Source: Proales similis
Lineage: Eukaryota; Rotifera; Eurotatoria; Ploima; Proalidae
Assembly (NCBI GenBank): GCA_019059635.1
Contig: JAGVRJ010000001.1
Coordinates: 2,294,001 to 2,358,000, forward strand
Length of the DNA stretch: 64,000 nt
Direction of reading: 5' to 3'
In this document: positions 29,861 through 42,400 of the stretch, piece by piece
How the letters are laid out: each line of letters begins with the position of its first letter
Position numbering within the stretch: the stretch's first letter is position 1
Position numbers and translations under genes: made by a program
The notes under the pieces: model-generated
Seen by the model: only the letters and a program-made list of their open reading frames with translations
Told to the model about the DNA's origin: nothing
The model's database searches: none

Positions 29861-31543
29861 TTTTTCCGACTCTTTCGACTCTGTTTCGCTCTGCTGTGTA
29901 TGAATGGACCAGGCAATGGACAGAAAATAAGAAGCGTCTTCTTTGTCTCCTATCAATTGGTCTTGTTTTTTGCGGCTGCTCTCTTCAGCAAGGATCAGTC
30001 GACTGTCAACGGGCCCGAATCAAAGCCAAGAAAAAATAGAGAAGCCAATAGCAGTTGATGCTCACTGGCACGCACGCAAAACGAGTGCAATTGTGTTGTG
30101 TTGTGTTCGTTCACTTGGCAACCGATTTTATTCACGACCGAGTCGAAGTGCCTTCGTCCTGAGCCTCTCTCTCTCTCTCTCTAGTCAAAACTAACCCCAA
30201 ACCAGTAGTTGCCCGCCAGTTCTCCCCAGCCTAGATCCAGTTCAGCGGATCTGGTGATTTCGACCGCCCGATTCGCGGCAGTCGCAAAGATGACATCTCT
30301 CCTCTTCGCTCGGTGTTTAAAATCTCCCTCAATTTACAAACACTTTTCTCCCGTTTTCCTCTTTGACTTGACTCAGCCTATTCTCATTCAAGGTCGAGCA
30401 TCCTTTTAAATTTCACGACAAACAAAAAATAGCAGAAATTTGAATATTTCGAATCTTGAAAATGTATTTTCTTTGTTTCTTTGTTCGCTTCAGGTTGGCC
30501 GCTCTACGCTTTTGGAGTCGAATCGCAGTCGAATGGTAATAATTCGAGATCAAATAGCAATCAGACAGGTCGAGCGTGTTCATTATACACATCAAACAGG
30601 CGAACGCAGAGGCATGATTGTGTCGAATAGGAGCAGAGTAGAGCAGACGCTGCAGAGCAGAAGCGCGTGTGCCATCTATCTTAACGAGTCTTTATATTTG
30701 CATGTGTCTGTTTGCAGCTACCAGACGCCAGCGTGTGTATCGACACGATCAACAAACTGGCGGTGGCGGTGGTGGCGATAGCCAACGCAACGCTTGATCA
30801 ATCGCATGGAATTCATTTTAAATTCGTTCGCTCTCTTCCCTCCCGCTCTCTCTCTCTGTCTCCGCAAGAATGTCTTTGAGTTAAAGTTTTTTGTCATCGC
30901 CGACTATTCGACTACACTGAAGAGATGACGAAGACTCGTATTGCTGACTGGCTGGTTCGGCTCCCCCTGGCCCCCTCTCCCTCCTCCTTATCTCTGGCCT
31001 ACTTGACGAGCTATTCTCTCTTTTCATTTCCACTTGCTCAAGTTCAACCGTCGTCACTTCATGTTTTAATTAGGCGCGCGCTTCGTTTCGCCTCGTCTTC
31101 TCGTTCAGTATTTGCACTGCCGGGCTTTCTTAGCGTTTCTCTTGGCGGTAGTCGTTTCTTGCACTTTGAATAGCTGCATCAGCCGTTCGGCTCATCGTTA
31201 AATTCGATCGATGAATCGAACTCCAAGCTACGAAGACAATGCGACAAAATATGCGACAAGTATTACGCAAGTGAAAATTCAATCGCCTACCGTGTGCGTG
31301 GTCTACTTTCGCTCCCATACGCATCATAATGCGACCCGAGCGCCTTCTTGATGCTTATTTGCTTTTGACTTTGTTTTCGCTCCCCTCTCATTGTCTCTCG
31401 CTCTCTCCAGCTCCACCATTTCTCCCTCGCTTGCTCTCTTTCACTCTTTGACTCGCTCGTTCGCTGGCTTGTTTGGTCTTGGCTCGTCGTTTGCCCTTCT
31501 TAACTTTCACAATCACTCAACCGCCTAGATTTCAAAACTCAGC
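29861..31543. other. Long intergenic region between divergent genes
   Basis: About 1.7 kb between calaxin (-) and the EGF membrane protein (+). It has CT-rich runs (near 30165-30185, 30840-30865 and 31390-31450) and no open frame with a recognisable domain. An X-box-like site is at 30109-30122. A small spliced gene around 30290-30800 cannot be excluded, but nothing supports it. Confidence 0.5.
30109..30122 (+). promoter_or_regulatory. X-box-like site upstream of calaxin
   Basis: GTTCACTTGGCAAC has one perfect half-site (GGCAAC) and a degenerate other half. It lies about 250 bp upstream of the calaxin start. It is plausible as an RFX site because calaxin is a ciliary gene, but it is not a full consensus match. 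Confidence 0.4.
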
Positions 31544-32791
31544 ATGAATCGGCCGCTCTACACATTCATCCTCCTCGTTTCTATTCACACAGCAGGTTGG
31601 TGCGCACATTCTTCTCTTTGCTTTCAAAGTCACTTCATCAGCCTAATTGACTTTGCCAGTTGGTCAAAACAGTAGCAGCCTAGCAGCCGAGAGCTTGGCC
31701 AATTCAACAAACCCGGTCAGCATAAACGGCACAAACACCACACAGCTGAACACCACTACCGAATCGGTGATCAAGGTCGACTCGTGCGATTGCAACGGCC
31801 ACGGCAAATGCAACTCATCGTCGCCTAGTTTATGCGAGTGCGAGGAGAACTATTACGGTCCGAACTGTGAATACCAGTCGTGCGATGAGAGCGACTACCG
31901 CAAGGACCTGTGTCTCAACGGCGGCATCTGCGTGAAGCACATAAAAAGCGGCCAAGTGAAATGCCGCTGCCCTTCGAGCCAGAAGGGCGCGCGGTGCGAG
32001 TTCTCCGTCTGTGCGGACTACTGCCAGAATAGCGGCGTCTGCGATGACGGCCTTGGCACGATCCTGCTCAATCAGACAATATTCGACAAAACGCCGAATC
32101 TTACGTGTGCCTGCGTGTCCGACCGATTCACTGGCGACCAGTGTCAATTTGACAAGTGCCACTCGCAGGCCAACAACTGCTCGGGCGGTTGCTTTCTAAC
32201 CGACGATTGTAAATGTTTGTGCGGCGAGCAGTGCGACGAGATTTACTGCAATCAAAAAAACGGCACCTGCTCGAGCGCGAGTGGCAAACTCGAGTGTAAA
32301 TGCCGACTCGGCTTCTCAGGGCCAACGTGTGCCATTGACGACTGCAAAGGATTCTGTTTCAACGACGGCCTTTGCTCAACTGCCAATCAGACCATATCAT
32401 GCCAGTATGCCTCTTCATATCTCTCCACAGCCGCTCTTTCTAATTAATTGAAAATTCGCAAACAAAACAAAGATGCAAGTCGGGCTTCAACGGGACTCGA
32501 TGCGAGAGCAAGCTGAAAGAGGTCGACAATGGCAGTGAACCTATGCCGGCTCAAGACAGCTCAGGCGGCATCTGGTGGGCCATCGTTGTCACAGGCCTAG
32601 TGTGCGCCATGGCGTTCGGCTTGTTCATTCTCATTCAAAACGATCAACTGCGAGAGAGATTTCTGTCCAAAGTACTGAGGCTGAGGGAGACCACTACGAG
32701 CTCATTCGATCGACATGCCGCCTCGTCTGGCATAAACTTTCGGTTCAATCGGCTCGAAGACGAACGGAGCATAGTGAACGATGAAATCTAA
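31544..32791 (+). CDS. EGF-repeat type I membrane protein
   Basis: Exon 1 codes a signal peptide (MNRPLYTFILLVSIHTA). After a 67-bp intron comes a Ser/Thr/Asn-rich lead with several N-glycosylation sequons, then about six EGF-like units (for example CDCNGHGKCNSSSPSLCECE, GICVKHIKSGQVKCRCP, CKCRLGFSGPTCA, CKSGFNGTRCE). A second intron (32408-32472) precedes the last EGF. Then come a short stalk, one membrane helix (GIWWAIVVTGLVCAMAFGLF) and a cytoplasmic tail of about 55 residues (ending ERSIVNDEI). The tail has no NPxY or other clear sorting motif. The EGF pattern recalls the C-terminal part of LRP-type or tenascin-type proteins, but no LDL-receptor repeats are present. Probably a surface adhesion or receptor protein; no orthologue is claimed. 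Confidence 0.8.
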
Positions 32792-33081
32792 ACCTGCACC
32801 TGCTCTGATGCGACGAAGTCTCGTCCTAACGGCCTCTCGAGCAAGAGCCACTTCCATTTGATGTTGTTTTATTTAATCGCCGCTGTGGACGTCGATCCAT
32901 CGATAAAGAACGCCTTTCAGCAACACTTTTGAATAATAATCCAATTTTAGCCACGTTCTGTCTTTGATTCTCTATTTTCGATTGAAAAGCTTTACAAACA
33001 AGTTCGGACAGCTGGCCGGTCCTACATAGCGAAAGATAATTGAGGTCGAGTGGCTCTGGGCCACGTTTAAGAGCGCGGCCT

Positions 33082-36000
33082 TCAGCTCTCTCGTGCTCTC
33101 AACAGGCTGTTTATGTCGTTGAGTATCATCTTACGATACCTGTTCTCCAGCTGAGACATAAAGTCAAAGTGCTCTCGAATGTTGAACTCGGCTATTTGAC
33201 TCTCCTGCTCGACTGCAAGTTAAGTTCCGCTGATTGGTGATTGAATGACAAGAGCGCCTACCTTGAGGTAAATCATGAGGTCTTTAGACGAGTGGTGCTT
33301 GATGATTTTCTGCGATTGCTCGCTTGGCTTCAGCTGCTTCTCGTTCAAGTGCTTGAAGAGCACCACGCAGAAATAGGTTTGATAGTCGACGCCGAGTAGC
33401 ACGCACAGACTCAAATAAGTGACGATCGCCGGCCAGTCGAGGTAGTTCCAGAAGCATTGCTTCAGCCAGTGCAGGCAAATATGCGCCGGAGCGACACCGG
33501 ACATGCGAAAGGCGGAGAAGACCGCGGGCAACTCTTCCTTGAGTATGTGCTCGACATAGTGGCACGTGGTCGGCACCAGAATGCTCATTCCGCTTTGAGT
33601 GAACACCGATGCCTGATTGCGCACATCTGAATAGAGCCGATTGTTCCAGACTAGACCGGACGCCTTCAGGCAGTGAAAGTCGCTGAGGAAGCTCAGAGTG
33701 GCTTCCAAGTGTCCTCGATGCAGCAAGAAGACTGTGGTCGCGAACCAGTCGTAGCTAGGACACGTCTCGTCTTGGCCGTAATCTAAATCCACTGAGTGAA
33801 TGGGTCCGATCTGAAATCAATTTGGCGCTTACTTAGACTCAGGCGTTTGGATGACTGACCGCCTCGAGCCGAGGACAGCATCAGTCCGACTGCTCCTATG
33901 GTTCGACTGAGATCGCTAGCAAACTTCTCGGCTCCTGCTTTGTCTCCAGAATTGACCAAATTGATTCTCTGAGCGTACTCAACTGACTTGTGCATTCCCA
34001 GTTTGTAAATGTCATTGAAATCGACCGCGGCGGCGTCAGCAGTCAACTCATCGCACGCTAGAGCAACAGGTTCGATAGAAAACGAATCTAACCGTAGAGA
34101 GTTGGGAACTCACTTTTGCTGCCGAAATGTGCCATTTGGTATTGGCCGCCTAGTTTTACTTGGACCTTTATCACTTGGCCCATCAGAGTGCAAATGTCTT
34201 AAGAATGGACACTTTAGAACAATTGAAGAGCTAACGGGCGGGGAAGCGCCATCTCCCACCATCTGGATCGATGTCACTAGTTGTCAAGCATTCGACAAAT
34301 TGGCTTCGAGCTGCGTTGAGCCATTTGCTCATCGAGTCGTGATTTTTGCTTATTTTCGACAAGTCAAAGTTGACCTTAAGTTTTACTTTGAAAAAAAAAC
34401 GAATTAGAATCGCCGTTTCTTGGCAAACAACATGCAACTGAGTTACCGAATTGATTCTGTTTATGGGGCCGGCTATCGGTTGGAATCGGAAGAGAGTCGA
34501 TCAGCTTCTATTGGTTCGAAATTCAGTCAAGTTCTAGTTGCAAGAAGACGAAAAATTGAAACTGACCGCATCAAGACAATGACGACTGCCGGCGACTCTC
34601 TCGCTCGCACCGCCAATTTGATTAGCGTTGAGCAAAACCAAATTGCGCTCGACTGTCAGCTGGTCGACTATCACTGGTCCGTGCTGGGCGCTCTGATTCA
34701 TTTGGTCGATATCGTTCAAATTGATCGGATTTCGTCTGCTCTCGTTCTGGAGTGAGACTAGCAGCTTGGAAGTGTGATATTGCGTCTCAATAAGCAGCAA
34801 GGCGTCTAAATCGCACTGCAGATAGCTGAGCAATCTGTTGCCGAAATTCATCAAATTGGAACGTCCAGGGTTGTTGATGAATGCGTAACTTGCCTGAGTC
34901 CGAACAAATGAGACTGCTCCAAATTGCAAAGACTTGAGATTTTTTCGCTCGAGTCGAGCAGAACGAGCCGATCCAACAGACCCTGAGGGAAGTCAAAGTG
35001 GCAAACAATCAATCAATCGGATCCAGGGCCATTTAAAACAATGCTTACAATCAAACCGTTCGGAGTCTCTTTGCGGTCAAAGTGGGTGCGAGGAGTGACC
35101 GAGGCATCGACCAAAATCTCGTAAATGGACCAATATGAACTCAGAATGTTGAAGAGGCAGAGCATCGGCTGTTTGGACGATGTTCAGTCAAGACGGGAAA
35201 AATTGGCTGAATGGTCGGCTAGTTACCTTGAGAACATCTCGGTCGATGGCGTCTGTCGGATAGGCGCGAGGGAAAGCCGATATGAAATCGTCGGGACCGT
35301 TTTCAAGCTGGAGCCAAATATCCTCGATCAGACTTTGAATGAGACCGCATTCGCTCATGTGATGGCAGCCGCGAGAGGTTGTGGCCAGCTGCGATATGAT
35401 GAAGCCGTAGCCGAATTTTTCGTATTTGCCCACTTGCAAGTTGGCCTTGTACCGCTTGAACATGAATCTGATCGCTTCGCCGGCCAGATTTGTTTCATTC
35501 AAATAAAAGACCCCTTTGGGCGTGGAGGCCATCACGATCAGATTGTCGAGCAGAGAATCAGCCCAAATGAATTCGCTTCACGTCGCAATTACGAGCTCGT
35601 GTTGATCAAAATCTGACAAAATCAGGCTTACTCTTGATTGGGCGAGATCTGATGTCTTGGAGTTGTGCTCGTCTTGTCTCTTGATGTGCCGACGCTCGCG
35701 GTCGCTTTTCCGCTCAGAGTTGTTTCGAATTTCTGCTCGAAAAATAAAAATTTGGAGCTTGAGCTTTGAATTGAGCATGGGGAGTTGCCTACCGCTCGCC
35801 AGGCGTTGCAAATGGCCATGTTGAGGCCAAAGTCTTTTATAAGGCCTACGCCTGCGCACTGAGAGTAGAGTAAACGAACAACGTAGAGGAACTCGGCGAC
35901 CACAATGTTTGACATTCTCAAGTTGGTCGGATCGGAGAGCGCCTTTTGCACGAATTTGGCCAATATCCGGGCAGGCGACTGCGTCCTTTTGCCAAAATAC

Positions 36001-38650
36001 GTCGCAGTCAATCCGAACGTTTTTCTTGAATAAAGAGCGACCTACTTGCTGCTGGACGACTTGAAGCCGTCGGACGGCAGGCACAAAAGCTGACGATAGC
36101 CGGACACAGTCGACGCCATTTTGGATAAAATGTTGGCCACATTGAGCAACGAGCACTCGTCCAAGAAGCTCTCTCTGTTGATCTCGTTTGGAGCCTTTTT
36201 AAGTTGACCAGGACCAGTCGGAGGGCACCGGACTGCAAAGAGACGCTCTTACCGATTTGAGCAGAGTTTCGACCGGCTTGAGGAGAAGCTCGACCACTTC
36301 GACGTTGCACAGACACTCTTGGCACGTGCTCTCTGATATGCAGAGCTCTTTGAGTAGACTGCTGGCGCTTGACGCTGGCGACCAGTTTTGCCTCGATTCT
36401 AACCTGGAACGTTAAATTTCTGCGAGTAGTCAAAGCGAAGTGAAGGTTAACCATCAACGGGTCCAAGCGAAGATCGTTCAAAAACGATCTGTACGACAAG
36501 TTTGAGCAGATCTTGAATTTTTACTAGAAGCTGGTGATCAGCAAAAATTCAAAAGAACTCGACTGTAAAAATATTCGCTTACTCTCTTTGTCGGTGGTAT
36601 GCTGAAGAGGAAACAACGAACGACCTTGTTTGTAGAGAAGAACTTTGCGCACTACCGCCATCGAGTGGATGAAATGGGCGTAATGTATCTCTGCTCGGCC
36701 GACCCATCCAGTCGACGATCGTCTGCTCGTTGATCCGACCGAGTCCCCTTTTTGGCCAGATGGTCAATTCGACTGGCATTTGAGCATCTACGCACGACAT
36801 ACTTGCCAGACTGCCACTTCGACACGGGTTTTCCACGTACTGCTTTATCGAGTCGATTGACGCGCGAAGCTTTCAGACGTTCAAATGAGTGACTTGAATG
36901 GATCGCAGATGAATGTGGCGAATCTTACAAACTCTGGCTGGGTGTTGAGTGCCACAAGCAAAAGTCGGCGGCTGTCATGACCATGCTTTGGTAAGGGGGC
37001 GAAATGAGACAGAGGCAAACTCGAAGTAAGCATCGAACCAACCATCCAACGAACGAACCAGTTCGAGTTCGGATCGATCAACGACATCATGTGAACAGGT
37101 GTCAACGCAAGTGGTTGATTGGACGCATCGCTGCCCAACAGCGATAGAGTCTCTTCGATAAGCGACTCGATGAAGCTGTCATTTGCGGCTTATTGCCCAC
37201 GTGAGAGCTTTGAGAGACAACTTTGGGAGCAAACTCTCACCTCTCTGGGTAGCGTGCCCATCTCTTGGTTATGTCTCGGGCATAGTCATTGATCAGTCGA
37301 AACTGGGCCAAGTGGGAATAATCGATTCAAATACATTTCGAGCCGTCACCGCCTTACCATCTTGAGAGTGAAACCAAACGGAGCCGCGTTCACGTTTATG
37401 CCTTCTTTGCTTATCTGCCGTTTGTGGTAGAGATTCTCAAATAGCTGCTTCAGATGAGAGACTGAATGGTCAATGGTGAGCTTAATTGATTGGGCATGTG
37501 TCTTTTGAAAACAGGCATTTACCAAGATTTTTGAACACTTCCAGCGATACTTTGAAATGCGCCGAGGCGAGCGTTCTTGAATGCAGTTTGAGACAGAGCT
37601 CCTTGTTGGGTTAAGTGAGCGCGTCAGGCCAACGAATCAGAGGCGAAGAGAGAAGGCAAAGCTCACCTGCACTTGAGGATTGGGATCCTGCAGAGCCCAG
37701 TGAAGATTTTTTCTAATCTGAATCCAGTTGTCGGCCGCCTGAGGATCATTGGCCGGAATGGCCAGAATCTGCTGAATCGCCCTCAGTCTCATCTTCAATT
37801 CGTCTCAAGTTAGCAGCTCTACTTGGTACTAAATAAAGTAGGAGATGAATGAACCTGTTCTGGCGCTGAGTGGTCAAGATTCCTGGCAATCATCGGAAAC
37901 TGATCGCTTGTGAAGAAGACGAAGCTATTTTGCTTGATGGGCGAGTAGAATTTAAGACCAGTTCAAAGGCGAGTGGTTTCAGTCGCTTGTTTACTTGGTT
38001 CATTGAGTTCTCCAATGAGAACAGATCGTTCTCACTGTAAAGACTAAAGCTTTTCGTATCTATCTGATTGTGGTGCGTGTGTTGGGCCTCTTCCGCCTGG
38101 TTCTCGATAAGGAAAGTGTCCAGGCTGTGCAAGAGACGCGAATTGGCTTCGCTAATTCGCTTCTCCAGTCTCGTCTTTAGCTCCTTGAACCTTCGGACGC
38201 GCAACTGGGTTGAGACTCAAACACTCGGGGGCGTTTGTTAATGTTCACTTACTCTTTAGAGCTTTTGAGATTCTCGATTACGGCCGAGGCCAACTCGTTC
38301 TGCGAATCGATGTCAATGTCCGTGTCGCCGGCTTTCAGCGCCTTGTCCACTTCGACGTGCACTTTCCTGCCCAGTTTCTTCTCAACACCTTCGTTGATCA
38401 GCTCGACCAGGTCGTGCCGCTGGAAATGCTCGTCTATTTCCTCCAGATGCTTCAGAGTGTCCTTCAGCTCTTCGGCATCGTTCGCTTTCTTGGCCTGTTT
38501 TTCGATGCATCGCATCATGTTCTTGAAACTCTTGTCGAATTTCTCGACCGGAAATAGTCCGTCGGCCAGTTCATGGGTGTCCATTTTGTGCTCGCTTTCG
38601 ACATGCAACTTGCCCTCTAACTTCTCTCTTATTTTTCTTCGAATTTGCAT
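33082..38650 (-). CDS. TBC1D32: TBC1D32 / Broad-minded, ciliary assembly protein
   Basis: A large helical protein with a degenerate C-terminal TBC (Rab-GAP-like) domain, needed for ciliary assembly and Hedgehog signalling with the kinase CDK20 in vertebrates. The N-terminus codes LKDTLKHLEEIDEHFQRHD (near 38450), as in the family. The C-terminal exons give PSYDWFATTVFLLHRGH, then LHWLKQCFWNYLDWPAIVTYL (near 33400-33490), the most conserved block. A last exon ends NSLLRARES with the stop at 33082-33084. In between are many exons split by short introns. The first ATG in frame is at 38648-38650 (MQIRRKIREK), only 7 bp from a perfect X-box. The catalytic Arg/Gln fingers of active TBC GAPs are not seen. 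The gene is divergent from HYDIN, with 750 bp between the starts. Confidence 0.85.
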
Positions 38651-38656
38651 GTCAAA

Positions 38657-38669
38657 GTTGCCTAGCAAC
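38657..38669. promoter_or_regulatory. TBC1D32: RFX X-box at the TBC1D32 start
   Basis: GTTGCCTAGCAAC fits RYYNYY-N-RRNRAC exactly and is palindromic in its halves. It lies 7-19 bp upstream of the TBC1D32 start codon, in the spacer shared with HYDIN, about 730 bp from the HYDIN start. Confidence 0.72.
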
Positions 38670-39400
38670 GGCAATTATCAGACAATGTCAATGCCCCGGG
38701 TTCCGGCACTCGTTCTCAATCCGCTCAGGTCAAACTTGGATATCAAACGAAGCCTCGATAGTCAACAACTACCAGATTCTTGTATCCCTTTTGAACATGG
38801 ACTAGTGCTTTTGTACGTTTCCTGCCTTTGAACTGCATAAGCAAAACGTCCTTGAGAAGAGTGTTGAAGCCCCCAGCTGTATCCGACAGATCAAGTCCGA
38901 TCGAGTACTTCGATCTTATCGTCATCAAGCGCCAATTATTCCTAAATTGAAGTCTGTTGAAAGAGATTTGGGATTTTACTGGCAACAGATTTCTATCCCA
39001 TGTAGGTAATAATGTGAGCGATAATTAAATTCAACGGTCACAAAGTGATGACTCAAGTAAGAGCTGGCCCCTGACCCGAGTGAGAAGGAGTGACCTGAGT
39101 GAGAGAGCGCATTTCGACCATTTCACCAAAACGCGACCCTACAAGTCAAGAGAAGAGGTCCATGTCTGGTCGCGTAGAGAAAAAGAGGTGCAGACAAGAC
39201 ACATGCCAATGCTATAATTGCTCACGCGTAGTCCAGGCAACGCCTAGTTTCTAAGATTGTTTTTACACAAAGGAAAACACACACACACACACACACGCAG
39301 ATGCAGACTTGCTTGAAGAGTTGAATAGCCCAAGTTCGCTTAGAATAACTCTAAAACGCAAAGGGAATAAGAGAAATTAAGAGAAAGAGGAAGAAAAATA
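38670..39400. other. Divergent promoter region, TBC1D32 / HYDIN
   Basis: It contains a CA microsatellite (about 39278-39297), a lone RFX half-site (GGCAAC, near 39236) and no supported gene. A minus-strand open stretch at 38743-38985 has no recognisable domain. Confidence 0.5.
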
Positions 39401-42400
39401 ATGTCCGGCAGAGTGGAGAGCGGACCATACTCTCTGTTGCCGCTGCCACATGTTCCATTCCAGAGCAAAGTGAACGCGCCCAAGAATCCCAAGTTGATCA
39501 GAAATGTCAAGGGCCAGCAGCGGGTAATTAGGCATCGACGCAGACTCGACGCACTCTGAGCCTAACTCGGCCTCTAGATCAAACCGTCAGAGTATTTGAC
39601 TCAAATGTCCATGGACACAAAACAGCGACTGGCAAACACGCATGAAATGTACTTGCCGAAAATAATCGAGCTGTTGGACATGGGCGAGACGAGTCTACAA
39701 AAAGTGAGCTGCCATTCGCACGTCTAAGCAGGCGAAGAAGTTTATGACTTGAACGTAAAATAGAGCACACAGCTAGAAGTCGACGAGCCAATGTTTCAGC
39801 CTTTTCCTTCTGAGATCTTCTTCCAGAAGTTCGAACCGTTCAACATGTACGAGATTCCGTTGCTGTTGCGCAACAACGATAAGGTAGGCGCTCAACTTGG
39901 CCGCTGCCGGCGCCAGAACAGTTCATGAACTCGGTCCAGGTACCAAGATTGGTCAAAGTCACCCAAGTGGACACGCCCTATTTCAAAATAGTCCCATCGG
40001 CCGACGCACATCAGAAGGTCGGTCCTGGCCTCCCAGTCATCTATCGCATTCAATTCATACCCGAAGAGAATAAAGTAAGAGCCTGAGCCGCTTGAGCTCG
40101 CCTGTCCTTCTAATCGATCGCTCTGTACAGGACTACAACCACGAGCTGATCATAACCACCGAACGCGAGAAGTATATTGTGCCGATTAAGTGCATTGGAG
40201 CGCGGGCAATTCTCGACCTGCCCGATCAGATCAGTTTCTCGAGCTGTCCAGTAAAGCACTTGTCGCAGAAGGTGCTGTTTGTGCGCAACATCGGCGACCG
40301 AGATGCGAAATTTTCGCTCAACGTCTCAAAGTAAGCGTCTGATTCCCCAATCGCTCGACGGCTAGACTCGGGAGTAAAATGAATTTGCGTCAAGGCCGTT
40401 CACGGTGATGCCGGATCACGGCGTGCTCAACATGGGCGAGAGTATGCAATTGACCATTGAATTCAAGCCGAGCAAATGCGGCGAGTACGAACAGGACTTG
40501 ACGCTGGGCTACGACACGGGCGAGCGAATTCACGTGTCGCTGTACGGCGCAGCTGCCGATTCAAATGTGCTCCTTGAGAAGAGCAGCGTCGAAATCGAGT
40601 CGACATTCATCACTATGAGCAACCACCGAACCGTCAGACTGGTGAACAAAAGCGACGTGATTGTGAAATTTGACTGGAAAAGATTCGCGACGGCGGAAGA
40701 GGAGCAGCAGCAAATGCTGCGCGAGATTGGCTCGCTAAACCGCGACGAACTGAACGCCAAGAGCAAACTGACCAATCAAGACGAAGACTATTTGGCCCTG
40801 TTGTCCAGAAATTTCACAAACAAAGTCAAATCGACCGAGTGCAAGACCTACGAGTTTGAGGATCCGGTCTTTTCGATTGAACCGCGCACGGGCGAGGTGT
40901 GGCCAAACTCATCGCTCGACTTCACCGTCACATTCAAGCCCGATCTGGCCCAGACATATTCGCGCACCGCCTTTTGCGAAGTGACCGGTCGTGAGTCTAG
41001 ACTGCCTCTCTCGCTGACTGGTGTCGGCTGTGGGCCTCGTGTTCAGCTGTCGATTGAAGATTTCGACGTCGGCAGTGTCTTCATTGGTTCCACTCACGTG
41101 TACGAGGTAAGCCAGTTTCTCATTTCCCTCTGGTGCCAGATCGAGTCTTCAATGACCATTTGTCCCCCTCCACTTAAGGTCATTCTAGCCAACAAGGGCT
41201 TCATAGATGCTATATATAGCATATCGACGCCGTCGACCAGTTTCGGCAAATGTTTCAGCTTTGAGCCTAACGAAGGGCTCATTTCGCCCAATGGCTATCA
41301 GGCAATAAACGTCGCCTTTTCGAGCGATCGACTCGGCCATTTCGAAGAAAAGTTCGAGTTTAACATCGACGGAAAACCGGACAAGCATATTCTCACAATA
41401 AGGTGAGTTGTCAGTTTGACGGCGATTCGAACAGAGCAAAATCAAAAGAATAAATTTGAACAGGGGCCAAGTGATCGCGCCGACCTTCAAATTCAGTGTG
41501 AGCAAAATCCGCTTTGGTCAAGTCTCGTACGGGTTCAAGCACACGCAGCAAATTCAGCTCAAGAACACATCACTGGTGCCTATGAACTACTCGCTTCGGG
41601 TCGCGTCCGATCCGTTTCTGGAAGAGATGCTGCTCGCCAGCTCGAGGGACGGCAGCATTTCGAGTTTATTGAAACCAGAGTTCTCCATCACGCCGAGCAG
41701 TGGCTTCATCGCGCCGCAGAGCGAGATCAAGCTCACAATCGATTTTGTGCCCAGGAAAATACAGGCCTACACAACTGCGCTTGTTGTCGACTTGGACGAC
41801 GTGGCCACCGACCTTTTCCAGCTTCCAATCACAGCACACTCGAGCGTACCTCCGATCAGCATTTTAGACGACACGGTTCAGATGGGACGTTGTTTCATCA
41901 ACTATCCCTACGAGTATAAAGTGCGTCTCTCGAACGAGTCCCAACTGAGGGCGCATTACTCAGTGGCCGCATCCAGAGATGATGAGCTGTTCAAATTCAC
42001 GGGCGCGCCGTTTCAGGGAAGCGTTGAGCCCAACAGCGTCAAAGAGGTCACTGTGATGGTCGAGGTCCTTCAAGTCGGCGAACTTGAAGGTCTACTCGAA
42101 ATAATCATCGACGGCGCTTCTTATGGACCACTAGGCTGCAATTTCGTATGCCTTAGCCAAGGACCTGTCGTTCAAATATCGCCCAAAATAATCGACTGGG
42201 GCTTGACTTCTCTGCTGCAGAAGAGCATCAGAGAGATAACCATTTCAAACGAGTCTCTGATCGAAGCTCGCTTCAGCTCTTATCCGGTAAGGCCCAACAC
42301 GGTTGAATTGATTTAACTTGACAGCGTTAACTTGCCATGTTTTAAGAGCCGCAAGAACTCGCCCTGGTTTGTCGAGCCAAACAACGGAAAAGTAGCGCCT

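Noticed and set aside
30209-30409. Possible small gene with a leader-like N-terminus (MTSLLFARCLKS)
   Set aside because: I tried splicing to downstream exons near 30490 and 30720 but reached stops or unrecognisable sequence; nothing supports coding.
38743-38985. Minus-strand open frame of 80 codons between TBC1D32 and HYDIN
   Set aside because: No recognisable domain, no clear splice partners, and it lies in the shared promoter region.
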